From NCBI RefSeq assembly GCF_000281065.1, contig NZ_AKKK01000013.1:62001-126000 (forward strand): DNA of 64,000 bases, given 5' to 3'. The stretch comes from Arthrobacter sp. M2012083. Lineage in GTDB: Bacteria > Actinomycetota > Actinomycetes > Actinomycetales > Micrococcaceae. Under the pieces are notes generated by a model. That model had not been told where the DNA came from. It ran no database searches and worked only from the letters and a program-made list of their open reading frames with translations. Shown one piece after another: positions 37,563 through 46,991 of the stretch. Numbering within the stretch: the stretch's first letter is position 1; every line of letters begins with the position of its first letter. The translations under genes were made by a program, and so were the position numbers.

Positions 37563-38654
37563 TCAGTACCTCACTCGAGGGTCGATGAGCGCGGCAATGA
37601 TATCCACCACGAAGTTCGTGACGGCCACAATGATGGCCAGCAACACAACGATTCCTTGGACGGCCACAAAGTCGCGCGCGTTCAGGTACTGCACCAGCTG
37701 ATACCCCAGGCCCTTCCACTCGAACGTTGTTTCGGTGAGAATGGCGCCGCCCAGCATCAGGGCAATTTGCAGGCCCATGACTGTAATGATGGGAATCAGT
37801 GCCGGCTTGTAGGCGTGCTTGGTCACCAGGCGGAATTCACTGACACCGCGGGAACGCCCGGCCTCGACGTAATCCTTTCCCAGCGTGCCGATGACGTTGG
37901 TGCGCACCAGTCGCAGGAAGACGCCGGCGGTCAACAATCCGAGGGCTACTGCGGGGAGCACCGCGTGGGCAACGATGTCTCCCAGAGCTGCGAAGTTGCC
38001 GCTGCGTATTGCGTCCAGCCAGTAAATTCCTGACGGTGCAGCCAGGCCGCTCATGGTCAGTTCCGTCCGGGTAGAGGCCCGACCGGCCACGGGGAACCAC
38101 CCAAGCCACACGGAAAACGTGAGTTTGAGGAGGAGCCCGGAGAAGAATACGGGCGTGGCGTAGCAGAGGATGGCGAAGAACCTCAGAAACGCGTCAGGAG
38201 TTTTGTCCCGGTGCTGCGCGGCGATGAGCCCGAACGGGATGCCGACTGCGAGCGCGACGATCAGTGCGTTGATCGACAGCTCGAGTGTGGCTGCACCGAA
38301 GGTGGCAAGTACCTCCACCACTGGCCGCCGGTCGGTGATGGTGCTGCCAAAATTGCCGGTGATGAGCTGGCCCAAGTATTCGAAGTACTGGACCAGGACG
38401 GGCCGATCGTAGCCGGCCTCTTGTATTCGCTGGGCCAGGACGTCCGGGGGAAGTCGTCCGCCTTGCGATGCCGTGATGGGGTCTCCAATGACCCGCATCA
38501 GGAAGAAGACAAGAGTTACCAATATGAAGACGGTGGGGATGATCAGGAAAAACCTGACCACGATGTATCTGCCCAGCCCTCCCCCGGCTTTGGACTTGCT
38601 CTTGGGAGCAACGATGCCGGGCTCAGCCTCGGGAACCTCAATAAGTGTTGTCAT
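37563..38654 (-). CDS. Peptide-type ABC importer permease (DppB-like)
   Basis: The protein is about 363 aa. Membrane helices begin at YIVVRFFLIIPTVFILV, and the EAA loop is EAGRSRGVSEFRLVTKHAYKP. ATG 38654 has CAGGT five bases upstream. It is the first permease gene after the binding protein. Confidence 0.92.
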   Translation of the reverse strand: MTTLIEVPEAEPGIVAPKSKSKAGGGLGRYIVVRFFLIIPTVFILVTLVFFLMRVIGDPITASQGGRLPPDVLAQRIQEAGYDRPVLVQYFEYLGQLITGNFGSTITDRRPVVEVLATFGAATLELSINALIVALAVGIPFGLIAAQHRDKTPDAFLRFFAILCYATPVFFSGLLLKLTFSVWLGWFPVAGRASTRTELTMSGLAAPSGIYWLDAIRSGNFAALGDIVAHAVLPAVALGLLTAGVFLRLVRTNVIGTLGKDYVEAGRSRGVSEFRLVTKHAYKPALIPIITVMGLQIALMLGGAILTETTFEWKGLGYQLVQYLNARDFVAVQGIVVLLAIIVAVTNFVVDIIAALIDPRVRY

Positions 38655-38781
38655 TGTTACCTGCATTTCCTGCCCGTGGATTGCGCGGGGTTGTCTCATG
38701 CGAGCCGGCCACGTGGGTGGTCAGCAAAGGAGGCGGGACACCGGATCAGTGTCCCGCCTCCCCTTCTTCACAAAGGTGCGG

Positions 38782-40410
38782 TTACTTGGAAATTACTCCG
38801 AGGCGGAACTTGAAGGAGGGGTCCAGCGTCTTCTCGACGCCGTTCACTCCGCTTCCCACTACCGCCACTTGGGCGCCCTGGAGCAGGGGCAGGGTGGAGA
38901 TGTCCTTGGCCAGGGCATTCTGGACATCCTTGATGGCAGCCTCGCGGCTGGTCTTGTCCGCGTCCGTGAGCTGCTTGGCGATGAGCTCATTGACCTCGGG
39001 ATTGTTGTAGTGGTTCTTCAGGAAGCCGCCTTCCGGGAAGAACGGCGTCAGGTAGTTATCGGAATCGCTGAAGTCCGGGAACCAGCCAAACTGGAACAAC
39101 GGGTATTCGTCGGCACGGCTGGCCTTGCTGTAAGTGACCCATTCCGTGGACTGCAGGTTGACGGTGAAGAGACCGGACTTTTCCAGTTGCTCCTTGACCA
39201 TTGCGTATTCATCGCCGGAAGATCCGCCGTAGTGATCCGGGTTGTACTGCAGGTTCAGTGCGACGGGTTCCGTGATGCCGGCATCGGTCAGGACCTTCTT
39301 TGCCTTGTCCAGGCTTGGCTTTCCGGCGTCGCCATAGGCGTCCTTGAACGACTCGTTGGCGCCGAGGAATCCGCTCGGAACGTTGGAGTACAGGGGCAGG
39401 TAGGTGCCCTTGTATACCTGGTCAGCGATGGCCTGGCGGTCAACGAGGTTGGCCACGGCCTGGCGAACTGCGAGCGCCTTTGCAGGGTCTGCGCCGGTTG
39501 CCTTTGTTCCGTACGGCATGGTGTCGAAGTTGAAGGTGATGTAGCGGATCTCGCCACCCGGTCCGGTGAGGACCTTGACCTTGGAGTCCTTGCGGAGGTC
39601 GTCGATATCCGTGGCGCTCAGGCTGCGGAAGGCAACGTCAATGGCGCCTTGCTGGATTTCGAGTTTCAGGTTGGTGGGGCTGGCGTAATACTTGATGGTG
39701 GCAGCATCGTTGGCGGGCTTGCCAAGAGCGCCGGCGTAGTCTGCGAAGGCCTTGAAGCTGACCAGCTCATTCTTTTTGTAGCTGTCAATCGTGTACTGGC
39801 CGTAGAACGCGTTCGCCTTGATGATCTCGTCGTCCGAAAGAATCTTGTCGGCCGGGAAGACTTCATCGTCCACGATCGGCGCGGCAGGGCTGCTGAGGAT
39901 CTGGCTGAAAGTTTGGTCGTTCGCATTCTTCAATGTGAATACCACCGTGGTGGCATCGGGCGTACTCACGCTTTCGATGTTGGTCAGCAGCGAGGCTGGT
40001 CCGGCGGGATCGTTGATTGCCACCTGCCGATCGAAGGAGTGTTTGACGTCCTTGGAGTCCAAGGTGTGCCCGTTGGCCCACTTGAGCCCCGACTTGAGCT
40101 TGACGGTGTATTCCGACGGCGCCGTGAACGACGACGATTCGGCGAGGTCGGGAACGGGCTCCGCACCGCCGGGCTTGGAATTCAACAGAAATGAGTAGAC
40201 CTGGTTCATCACCATAAACGAACCGTTGTCATAGGAGCCTGCGGGATCCAGCGACGTGACTTTGTCAGTAGTGCCGTAGGCGATGGGGCCTGCGGCAGCC
40301 GGGGCGGATGATGAACCGCCGCCGGAGGGACCCGTGCATGCCGTCAGGGCGAGCGCGGAAATGCCCGCCAGCGCGATAACGCCGTGCAGGGCCTTCTTGT
40401 TCAGTGCCAT
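38782..40410 (-). CDS. ABC importer substrate-binding lipoprotein (DppA-like, SBP_bac_5)
   Basis: It is about 542 aa. The signal peptide ends in lipobox LTAC (Cys near 25), followed by a Gly/Ser linker and the SBP_bac_5 fold (TDKVTSLDPAGSYDNGSFM). ATG 40410 has AGAAGGT upstream. Substrate is unknown: peptides or similar. A CRP-like site lies about 115 bp upstream. Confidence 0.92.
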   Translation of the reverse strand: MALNKKALHGVIALAGISALALTACTGPSGGGSSSAPAAAGPIAYGTTDKVTSLDPAGSYDNGSFMVMNQVYSFLLNSKPGGAEPVPDLAESSSFTAPSEYTVKLKSGLKWANGHTLDSKDVKHSFDRQVAINDPAGPASLLTNIESVSTPDATTVVFTLKNANDQTFSQILSSPAAPIVDDEVFPADKILSDDEIIKANAFYGQYTIDSYKKNELVSFKAFADYAGALGKPANDAATIKYYASPTNLKLEIQQGAIDVAFRSLSATDIDDLRKDSKVKVLTGPGGEIRYITFNFDTMPYGTKATGADPAKALAVRQAVANLVDRQAIADQVYKGTYLPLYSNVPSGFLGANESFKDAYGDAGKPSLDKAKKVLTDAGITEPVALNLQYNPDHYGGSSGDEYAMVKEQLEKSGLFTVNLQSTEWVTYSKASRADEYPLFQFGWFPDFSDSDNYLTPFFPEGGFLKNHYNNPEVNELIAKQLTDADKTSREAAIKDVQNALAKDISTLPLLQGAQVAVVGSGVNGVEKTLDPSFKFRLGVISK

Positions 40411-40519
40411 CTGGTGAACCTTCTGTTCGATGGATTCGGCGCGCCGCCGTGGGATATTTGTGACGGCGCACACTCTTGATTCCACGATTCAATCAGACTT
40501 CGAAGGCCACGAACCCTTC

Positions 40520-40543
40520 ATTTTGTGATTCGAGACACAAAAT
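40520..40543. promoter_or_regulatory. CRP/GlxR-like inverted repeat upstream of the ABC operon
   Basis: ATTTTGTG and CACAAAAT are perfect 8-bp arms around ATTCGAGA. The core TGTGATTCGAGACACA matches the CRP consensus TGTGA-N6-TCACA at nine of ten positions. It lies between mnmA and the binding-protein gene. No CRP gene is in the window. Confidence 0.5.
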
Positions 40544-40581
40544 TTACTTTCCAGTAGGTTTCGCCGGGAAGGTGCCGCCTC

Positions 40582-41721
40582 CTAGAGGACTTCCCGCTGA
40601 AGTGAGCGGGCGGCGTCGATGGTGGCCTGCCCCAGGACGCGGCTGCCCTGATAGAGAACGACGGTCTGGCCCGGGGCCACGCCCCTGAGGGGATCCGTCA
40701 ACGTGACAACGAGTTGGGCACGCTCCACGCCGGATTCGTCGGAAACGGATTCCACACGGGCAATTGCCGGAACAGGATCGCCGTGCGCCCGGACCTGCGC
40801 GTGGCAGTCGAACTCAGCACCGGTGGCAACTTCGGATATGGGCAAGCCAGCCCACGAAACCTTGATACCGCGAATCTCATCGATCGCCAGCAGGGCTTCC
40901 GGCCCCACAACCACCTTGTTTTCCTTGGGACGGATTTCCAGGACGAACCGGGGCTTACCGTCGGCCGCGGGGGTGCCCAGCTTCAGGCCCCGCCGCTGCC
41001 CCACCGTGAACGCGTTGGCACCGGGATGTTCGCCAACCTTGACGCCGGTTTCGTCAACGATGTCACCGGTGGTCATGTCAATCTTCTCGGCCAACCATCC
41101 GCGGGTGTCGCCGTCGGAAATAAAGCAAATGTCGTGGCTGTCCGGCTTGTTGGCCACGGACAGTCCGCGGCGCTCGGCCTCGGCACGCACCTCAGCCTTG
41201 GAAGGGGTGTCCGCCAGCGGGAACATGGAGTGCTTGAGTTGCTCGTGGGTCAGTACACCGAGGACGTAACTCTGGTCCTTGGCCCAATCGGCGGCGCGGT
41301 GGAGTTCCCGGTTACCGTCGGCGTCTTCGATGACTTTGGCGTAGTGACCGGTGCACACGGCGTCGAAGCCCAGCGCAATGGCTTTTTCCAAAAGAGCGGC
41401 GAACTTGATCCGCTCGTTGCACCGCATGCAGGGGTTGGGCGTCCTGCCCGCAGCGTACTCATCGATGAAGTCCTGGACCACATCTTCCTTGAAACGCTCC
41501 GAGAAGTCCCACACGTAGTAGGGAATGCCCAGGACGTCGCAGGCACGCCAAGCATCGCGCGAGTCTTCGATGGTGCAGCAGCCCCGGCTTCCTGTGCGCA
41601 GGGTACCGGGCATGCGCGACAACGCAAGGTGGACTCCGACGACGTCGTGTCCGGCCTCCACGGCCCGGGCTGCGGCCACGGCGGAGTCTACTCCGCCGCT
41701 CATTGCTGCAAGTACTCGCAT
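40582..41721 (-). CDS. mnmA: tRNA-specific 2-thiouridylase MnmA
   Basis: The 379-aa enzyme makes 2-thiouridine at tRNA U34 (Lys, Glu, Gln). The P-loop-like SGGVDS lies near residues 8-13. Catalytic cysteines lie in [14 protein letters not shown] and [11 protein letters not shown]. Sulfur comes from a cysteine desulfurase, and one is encoded about 1.4 kb away. Confidence 0.96.
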   Translation of the reverse strand: MRVLAAMSGGVDSAVAAARAVEAGHDVVGVHLALSRMPGTLRTGSRGCCTIEDSRDAWRACDVLGIPYYVWDFSERFKEDVVQDFIDEYAAGRTPNPCMRCNERIKFAALLEKAIALGFDAVCTGHYAKVIEDADGNRELHRAADWAKDQSYVLGVLTHEQLKHSMFPLADTPSKAEVRAEAERRGLSVANKPDSHDICFISDGDTRGWLAEKIDMTTGDIVDETGVKVGEHPGANAFTVGQRRGLKLGTPAADGKPRFVLEIRPKENKVVVGPEALLAIDEIRGIKVSWAGLPISEVATGAEFDCHAQVRAHGDPVPAIARVESVSDESGVERAQLVVTLTDPLRGVAPGQTVVLYQGSRVLGQATIDAARSLQREVL

Positions 41722-41822
41722 GCTGGCTTTCTGTGTCTGTGGATGTGGAGCAACTGATCCGGCTGGGAAGAGTCGGCGTGCCCATCCATTCTAGCCCGTG
41801 GTGCCACGCCCGCCCTAAAACC

Positions 41823-41883
41823 TCTTGACTGGCCCAGCCCACCCTTCTAAAGTCAAGACTATTGGTTTTAGAATCGAGCTGAC
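41823..41883 (+). promoter_or_regulatory. Promoter and candidate operator of the FAD reductase
   Basis: TTGACT (41825-41830), a 17-bp spacer and TAAAGT (41848-41853) form a good promoter. TCTAAAGTCAAGA (41846-41858) covers the -10 and reappears with 11/13 matches beside the SufR-like regulator gene. Inverted repeats TCTTGACT/AGTCAAGA (41823-41858) and TTCTAAA/TTTAGAA (41845-41873) overlap it. Confidence 0.55.
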
Positions 41884-43119
41884 ATGGCAAACGAACATAT
41901 CGTTATTGCGGGCGGCGGGCTGGCTGGCGCTACTGCGGCCAAAACCCTCCGGGCGGAGGGCTACGGAGGCATCGTCACCCTGGTGGCGGCCGAGCAGCGG
42001 ACACCCTATATACGCCCGCCCCTGTCCAAGGAATTCCTCTTGGGTAAAGCTGACGCAGATTCTGCCCTGGTGGTACCCGAGGACTGGTACGGGGAGAATG
42101 ACGTCGAGCTTCTCCTTGGCAGCCCCGTCAGCCGCATCGAACCGGCTGGACATCAGGTAACCCTGGCCGACGGCAGACGCCTTGGCTACTCCAAACTGCT
42201 TCTGGCTACAGGTGCCCGGCCTCGTACCATCCCGCTCCCGGGCGCAGACCTTGACGGAGTCATGACGTTCCGCACACTCGATGACAGCCTGCGACTTCAG
42301 TCCCTCCTTAAAGGCGGAGGACAGAGGGTGGTCATGATCGGGTCCGGATGGATCGGCATGGAACTGGCCGCGGCGGCCCGGACGTACGGCAATGACGTCA
42401 CACTGCTGGGGCTGGAAGACATACCTTTGAGTGCAGCCATCGGCCCTGAACTCGGCACATACTTCCAGCGTCTCCATGAAGACCAAGGTGTCAGTTTCCG
42501 TCTCCCGGCCAGCGCCGTCGGGATTGATGGACAGAAGGGCAAGGCGACGGCAGTCCACACCGATATGGGAGAAACGCTGCCTGCCGACGTCGTAGTTGTT
42601 GCCGTTGGCGTCATACCGGATACAGGACTCGCCGAAGCGGCGGGGCTTGAAATACGCAATGGAATATTGGTGGATGCCGGGTTGAGGTCCAGCGCACCGG
42701 ATGTGCTGGCCGCAGGGGACGTCGCCAACGCGCTGCACCCCTTTACCGGCGAGCACCATCGCAGCGAGCATTGGGCCAACGCGCTCAACGGCGGCAAGGT
42801 GGCGGCAAAGTCCATGCTGGACTTGGAGGCCCGCCTGGATGTGGTGCCCTACTTCTATACGGACCAGTTCAGCCTGAGCATGGAGTACTCGGGCTTTCCT
42901 TCGCTGACTTCCGGAGTCCCACCGCTGATTCGCGGGACGCTGGAAGAGGGCAGCTTCATAGCTTTCTGGTTGAGGGACGGCAACGTGGTGGCCGGAATGA
43001 GCGTCAACCAGAGCCGGGTTCAGAAACCCATCAAGGCCTTGATTTCGAACCGCACCCCGGTAGACGTAGCAAAACTCACGGATCCCGGAGTACCACTGAA
43101 CGAGCTGGTGCCCGGATAG
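41884..43119 (+). CDS. NAD(P)/FAD-dependent oxidoreductase, ferredoxin-reductase type
   Basis: The protein is 411 aa. The N-terminal FAD-binding GGGLAGATAAKTLR and the NAD-binding GSGWIGMELAAAA lie at about 10-25 and 155-168. APDVLAAGDVANALHP closes the FAD site. Layout and length match reductases that feed ferredoxins or rubredoxins; the electron partner is not encoded here. The gene is convergent with the cysteine desulfurase (10 bp apart). Confidence 0.9.
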   Translation: MANEHIVIAGGGLAGATAAKTLRAEGYGGIVTLVAAEQRTPYIRPPLSKEFLLGKADADSALVVPEDWYGENDVELLLGSPVSRIEPAGHQVTLADGRRLGYSKLLLATGARPRTIPLPGADLDGVMTFRTLDDSLRLQSLLKGGGQRVVMIGSGWIGMELAAAARTYGNDVTLLGLEDIPLSAAIGPELGTYFQRLHEDQGVSFRLPASAVGIDGQKGKATAVHTDMGETLPADVVVVAVGVIPDTGLAEAAGLEIRNGILVDAGLRSSAPDVLAAGDVANALHPFTGEHHRSEHWANALNGGKVAAKSMLDLEARLDVVPYFYTDQFSLSMEYSGFPSLTSGVPPLIRGTLEEGSFIAFWLRDGNVVAGMSVNQSRVQKPIKALISNRTPVDVAKLTDPGVPLNELVPG

Positions 43120-43128
43120 CAGAAGTTG

Positions 43129-44361
43129 CTACAAAGTTTCCGCCGAGGCGTGCCGCGCTTCCGTCGCAGCTGTTTGAATGCTGGATTCATGACCAGCCAT
43201 TCCCGCCTGCCGGGCCCTGAGGCACGCCTCGGGAAGTGCCTTCAGGAGCGCTGCCACATCCGCTTCGGATGAACTGTGGCCCAGGGTAAATCGCTGGGCT
43301 CCGCGGGCGGTATCCTCATCCAAGCCCATGGCCAGGAGGACGTGAGACGGCCGGGGCACCCCAGCGGTACATGCCGAACCCGTTGAGGATTCAACGCCTG
43401 CCAGGTCCAGGAGAAACAGCAGTGAGTCGCCTTCACAACCGGGGAAGGTGAAGTGGGCGTTTCCCGGCAACCGACCGTCCCCGGGAGCGCCCCTCAGCAC
43501 CGCGTCCGGAACCGACTCGAGTACCCCGCCGATGAGGCGGTCGCGCAACGAGCTGAGGCGTTCACGTTCACTGTCCAGGTTTGCCGTCACAGCCTCGGCG
43601 GCTGCGGCAAAGGCAGCAATTGCGGGAGTGTCCAACGTCCCGGACCGCACATCGCGCTCCTGGCCTCCACCGTGCTGCACCGGCGTCAGCTTCACAGCCC
43701 TCCCCAGAAAAAGGGCGCCGACCCCCACGGGACCACCAAGCTTGTGCCCTGAGACGGACATTGCGGAGAGCCCTGAACCACGAAAATCCACGGGGACAGA
43801 ACCAAAAGCCTGGACAGCGTCGGAGTGGACCGGGATGCCATGCGGCTTCGCCAGCTCGACGACCTCCGTAACCGGCTGGATGGTGCCTACTTCATTGTTG
43901 GCCCACATCACGGTTATCAGGGCTACCGATTCGGGCTCCCGCTCGATTTCGTGCTTGATGACGTCCATCCGGACCTTCCCGTCAGCGTCCACGGGAAGCC
44001 ATACAACGTGCGCGCCTTCGTGCTTTTCAAGCCATTCCACGGTGTCCATGACCGCATGATGCTCGACGGCGGAGCAAAGGATCCGTGTGCGGGCCGGGTT
44101 TTCGTCCCGCCTGGCCCAATACAGCCCCTTGACTGCCAGGTTGTCAGCTTCCGTCCCGCCTGAGGTGAAAATAACCTCCGATGGATGCGCCCCGGCAGCC
44201 GCGGCGAGCGCCTCCCGTGCATCCTCTACCGCCCGCCTCGCGCGGCGCCCCGCGCCGTGCAGCGACGAAGGATTCCCCGTCCGCGCGAGCTCGCGCGTCA
44301 TGACAGCCAGCGCTGGGGCCGACAGGGGCGTGGTTGCGGCATGGTCAAGGTATACAGGCAC
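43129..44361 (-). CDS. Cysteine desulfurase (NifS/IscS-type)
   Basis: The 410-aa PLP enzyme turns Cys into Ala plus persulfide. PLP-lysine is K207 (SVSGHKLGG) and the active-site loop cysteine is C331 (SSTGSACTAG). The short class-I loop places it with IscS/NifS. It follows the SufR-like regulator (41-bp gap) and probably supplies MnmA or Fe-S assembly. Confidence 0.93.
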   Translation of the reverse strand: MPVYLDHAATTPLSAPALAVMTRELARTGNPSSLHGAGRRARRAVEDAREALAAAAGAHPSEVIFTSGGTEADNLAVKGLYWARRDENPARTRILCSAVEHHAVMDTVEWLEKHEGAHVVWLPVDADGKVRMDVIKHEIEREPESVALITVMWANNEVGTIQPVTEVVELAKPHGIPVHSDAVQAFGSVPVDFRGSGLSAMSVSGHKLGGPVGVGALFLGRAVKLTPVQHGGGQERDVRSGTLDTPAIAAFAAAAEAVTANLDSERERLSSLRDRLIGGVLESVPDAVLRGAPGDGRLPGNAHFTFPGCEGDSLLFLLDLAGVESSTGSACTAGVPRPSHVLLAMGLDEDTARGAQRFTLGHSSSEADVAALLKALPEACLRARQAGMAGHESSIQTAATEARHASAETL

Positions 44362-44402
44362 CCTGTAATTCTACCGACGGCGAGCGCTTGGGAGCTGACC
44401 GC

Positions 44403-45086
44403 TCAGGATTCCCCCTCAAGGGCGGTGATACGCGCACAGCAGTGTCCCGGGCCATGGTCCGGATCCGGTACGACGACGTGGGTAGTGAGCCCGGAGGCCG
44501 TCGCGGCGCCGTTGAGGAAGGCGCCGTTCATGGGGCACACCACGTCCCTATGGTCCCGCGACAGGCGATGGAACGGACAGTTGAGCAGGCGGTATCCCCC
44601 GAATGCATCGGGGGTGGGTCCGTACCCAAGCTCGGAGATCGCTCCGATGAAATCGCCCGGCCTTCCGAACTCGCTTCCCCTGGCTGAAGCGACCTCACGC
44701 AGGGCAGCCGCAACGGGAGCGCCACTGGCCTCAGCTCGCTGGATGGCTGCTGCCAGGAGGTGGCCGGCGAGGTCGTAGTGCCGCTCAGGGATGGAGACGC
44801 CAATCTCATCCACCATGGGCCTGTAGAGCTTTGACGGCCGCCCGGACCCTGGACCCGTCCTGTCGGGCGACTTCCTGAACTCGACTTGCAGGAGTCCCTC
44901 ACGGACCAGTCGGTCCAAATGGAAAGACACCGAACTGCGGGGCAAGTCCAGAGTCGAAGCCGCCTCATTTCGCCCCACCGCGCCACCGGCATTCAGAACG
45001 TATTCATACAGCTTGCGGCGGTTCTCATCGCCCAAGGACGCGACGGCTGTGATTTTCCGGATCCACGGGAGGTCGAAAGTGCCCAT
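44403..45086 (-). CDS. ArsR-like regulator with C-terminal cysteine site (SufR-like)
   Basis: The 227-aa protein has an N-terminal winged helix (about 15-90, LDLPRSSVSFHLDRLVREGLL). A C-terminal ligand domain carries Cys170, Cys184 and Cys216-Cys217 in NCPFHRLSRDHRDVVC...GHCCARI. This spacing is typical of Fe-S-sensing SufR-type or related redox regulators, though the classical C-x12-C-x13-C-x14-C does not fit exactly. It is probably the repressor of itself, the desulfurase and perhaps the FAD reductase. Confidence 0.85.
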   Translation of the reverse strand: MGTFDLPWIRKITAVASLGDENRRKLYEYVLNAGGAVGRNEAASTLDLPRSSVSFHLDRLVREGLLQVEFRKSPDRTGPGSGRPSKLYRPMVDEIGVSIPERHYDLAGHLLAAAIQRAEASGAPVAAALREVASARGSEFGRPGDFIGAISELGYGPTPDAFGGYRLLNCPFHRLSRDHRDVVCPMNGAFLNGAATASGLTTHVVVPDPDHGPGHCCARITALEGES

Positions 45087-45098
45087 GCATCAACGTTA

Positions 45099-45113
45099 AC
45101 TCTAAAAACAAGA
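45099..45113 (-). promoter_or_regulatory. Candidate autoregulatory operator of the SufR-like gene
   Basis: TCTAAAAACAAGA at 45101-45113 (forward strand) matches the site in front of the FAD reductase at 11 of 13 bases. On the leftward strand it overlaps a -10-like TAGAGT 12 bases before the start codon. Confidence 0.45.
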
Positions 45114-45151
45114 ACCACTGCTTTATTGGCTGACCGCGCCAAGGCCCAGGA

Positions 45152-45826
45152 TCAGGACGGCGGCACCACGACGAGCCGGGCCATGATCTCAGCGCGCGCC
45201 GAGGCCAACGTCTTGTCATCCGGGCATGCCAGTGAGACATACACCGAGGATGCAGGAGCGCTGAACAACCTGGCCAAGACAACGGCTGACTGGCCGCCTG
45301 ATGCCGAAGAGGATTCCAAACTGAGGAACTCAACGTTGTGTTGCGGTTTGTCCGAGTCTTCCCCCCAACGCAACGACGCCGGTTTCAAGCCGTCCACCGC
45401 AACACCGGAATTCACGTAATTGAACAATTCCTTGGTTGAAGCAACGTCGTCGCCAGCCACCACCAACGGCCCCTGATTCACACTAACCCGGACCGCTAGA
45501 ATGCATCCGTCCGTCTTCTTGTATCTGGTCTCACCCTGCAAGGCCGAGTGAACCACCGACCAGCCAGGCACTTCCTCCAACCGGGTGGAGACGGTCACCG
45601 GCTCCCCGGGTGCCAGGGTTTCCCCTGCTGCCAAAGGCAAATCCTTCGCGGCCACCGCGGCCGCGTCGTGCCCAGGTGTGATAGTGGGAGTCGCCAGCGT
45701 GGATACCGATGGCGAAGGCTTCGGAGCTGCCGGATCAGGAACGTTGACGGTGCAGCCGGCCAGCATGACACCTGCGGCTCCGGCGGCAACCAAGCCAGCC
45801 AGTCGTCGTCGAACGTTGTTCGCCAC
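45152..45826 (-). CDS. Hypothetical secreted lipoprotein
   Basis: The 224-aa protein has a signal peptide and lipobox LAGC (Cys near 25), followed by a Pro/Ser/Thr-rich linker and an unassigned globular domain. Cysteines near 108 and 200 may pair. It is 65 bp upstream of the SufR-like gene on the same strand. No family recognised. Confidence 0.8.
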   Translation of the reverse strand: MANNVRRRLAGLVAAGAAGVMLAGCTVNVPDPAAPKPSPSVSTLATPTITPGHDAAAVAAKDLPLAAGETLAPGEPVTVSTRLEEVPGWSVVHSALQGETRYKKTDGCILAVRVSVNQGPLVVAGDDVASTKELFNYVNSGVAVDGLKPASLRWGEDSDKPQHNVEFLSLESSSASGGQSAVVLARLFSAPASSVYVSLACPDDKTLASARAEIMARLVVVPPS

Positions 45827-45943
45827 TACTTCTCCCTGTCTGCTGTCTGAGCTATGCCGCCCGATTTCCGGCTACCGCGCCTCGTCGCCGCGATCGAGTC
45901 TAGCCGCCTGCGGCAACGAGCCTCCGCCAGCACCGCGCACGCA

Positions 45944-46837
45944 CTAGGCAAGCACCCATAGGCCTGCGGGAACAAGGTCAACGACGACGGGCAACTCGGC
46001 GATGCGCTCGCCGTCGGCGTAGGCAACCACCCCCACGGCGTCCAACTCCACTTTCCGGACGCGCTTGATCTCCACAGCCGGATGGCTGGTGTGCTTCCCG
46101 GCGAAAACTTTGGGGAACACGGCAAGGAAGCTGAGCCGCGACAACGGCTTCACCAGAAACATGTCCAGCCACCCGTCGTCTGGCAATGCGTCGGGAGTAA
46201 TGTTCATACCCCCACCTATGAACCGCCCGTTGGCCACTGAAATGAGCAAGGCAGGTTGACGCCAGGTCACGTTGTCGGCGGTCACGGTGTAGGTAATGCG
46301 CCGGAAGGAAAGCAGTTCCCTGAGCATCGCAAGGTTGTACCGGCTCTTCCCGCGGGGCCACCGCCAGGAATTGGCCCGTTCATTGACGGCCGCGTCAAAG
46401 CCGGCGGACAGGACGCCCGCGAAGTATGTGATCCCACCACCGGCGGCGACCCGCCCGACGTCGATCCTGCGTCCGCCCGCCTCCAGCGCAGCCAGCAGCC
46501 TGCGGCACGCGGCACCAGTGTCGTTCAGCGGCAAAGCCAACAGCCTCGCCACATCGTTGCCTGTTCCGGCGGGAACAATTCCAAGGGGAATGTCCAGCCC
46601 GGCGAGCGCATTGACACCCAAATGGACCATGCCGTCGCCACCCACCACTACCAAGGCCTCCACGCCGGCCGCCAAGGACACATCCACCGCCCTCCGCAGG
46701 GTGTCGTACTTGTCGGCTTCAAGTACGACGACGTCGAGGCCGGCGGCGCGGAGGAGACCCACGGCTTGGTGCCCGGCATTGCGTCCTCGGCCAAATGAGG
46801 CGGCAGGGTTAATGGCGACAGCGACTTTGTTCGGCAT
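45944..46837 (-). CDS. Diacylglycerol kinase-family lipid kinase
   Basis: The 297-aa protein has the DAGK_cat motifs INPAASFGRGR (nucleotide phosphate), VVVGGDGMVHLGVNAL and VPAGTGNDVARLLALP. It phosphorylates a lipid or sphingoid substrate at the membrane; the exact one is unclear. It is divergent from the DnaJ-domain gene, with 154 bp between. Confidence 0.9.
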   Translation of the reverse strand: MPNKVAVAINPAASFGRGRNAGHQAVGLLRAAGLDVVVLEADKYDTLRRAVDVSLAAGVEALVVVGGDGMVHLGVNALAGLDIPLGIVPAGTGNDVARLLALPLNDTGAACRRLLAALEAGGRRIDVGRVAAGGGITYFAGVLSAGFDAAVNERANSWRWPRGKSRYNLAMLRELLSFRRITYTVTADNVTWRQPALLISVANGRFIGGGMNITPDALPDDGWLDMFLVKPLSRLSFLAVFPKVFAGKHTSHPAVEIKRVRKVELDAVGVVAYADGERIAELPVVVDLVPAGLWVLA

Positions 46838-46991
46838 GCTCAGGGGTTATGGGTTGCCGAAGGGTTCACAGCGTGAATTATGCCAGCGGGAACCACGGGC
46901 GCCGTTACCGACGTTCACATAGTGGCTGGATAAACTTGCCAGTACCGCGCCTCTTCAGAAGCGCACCGTCATCATAGAGAAGGGCCCGTGC

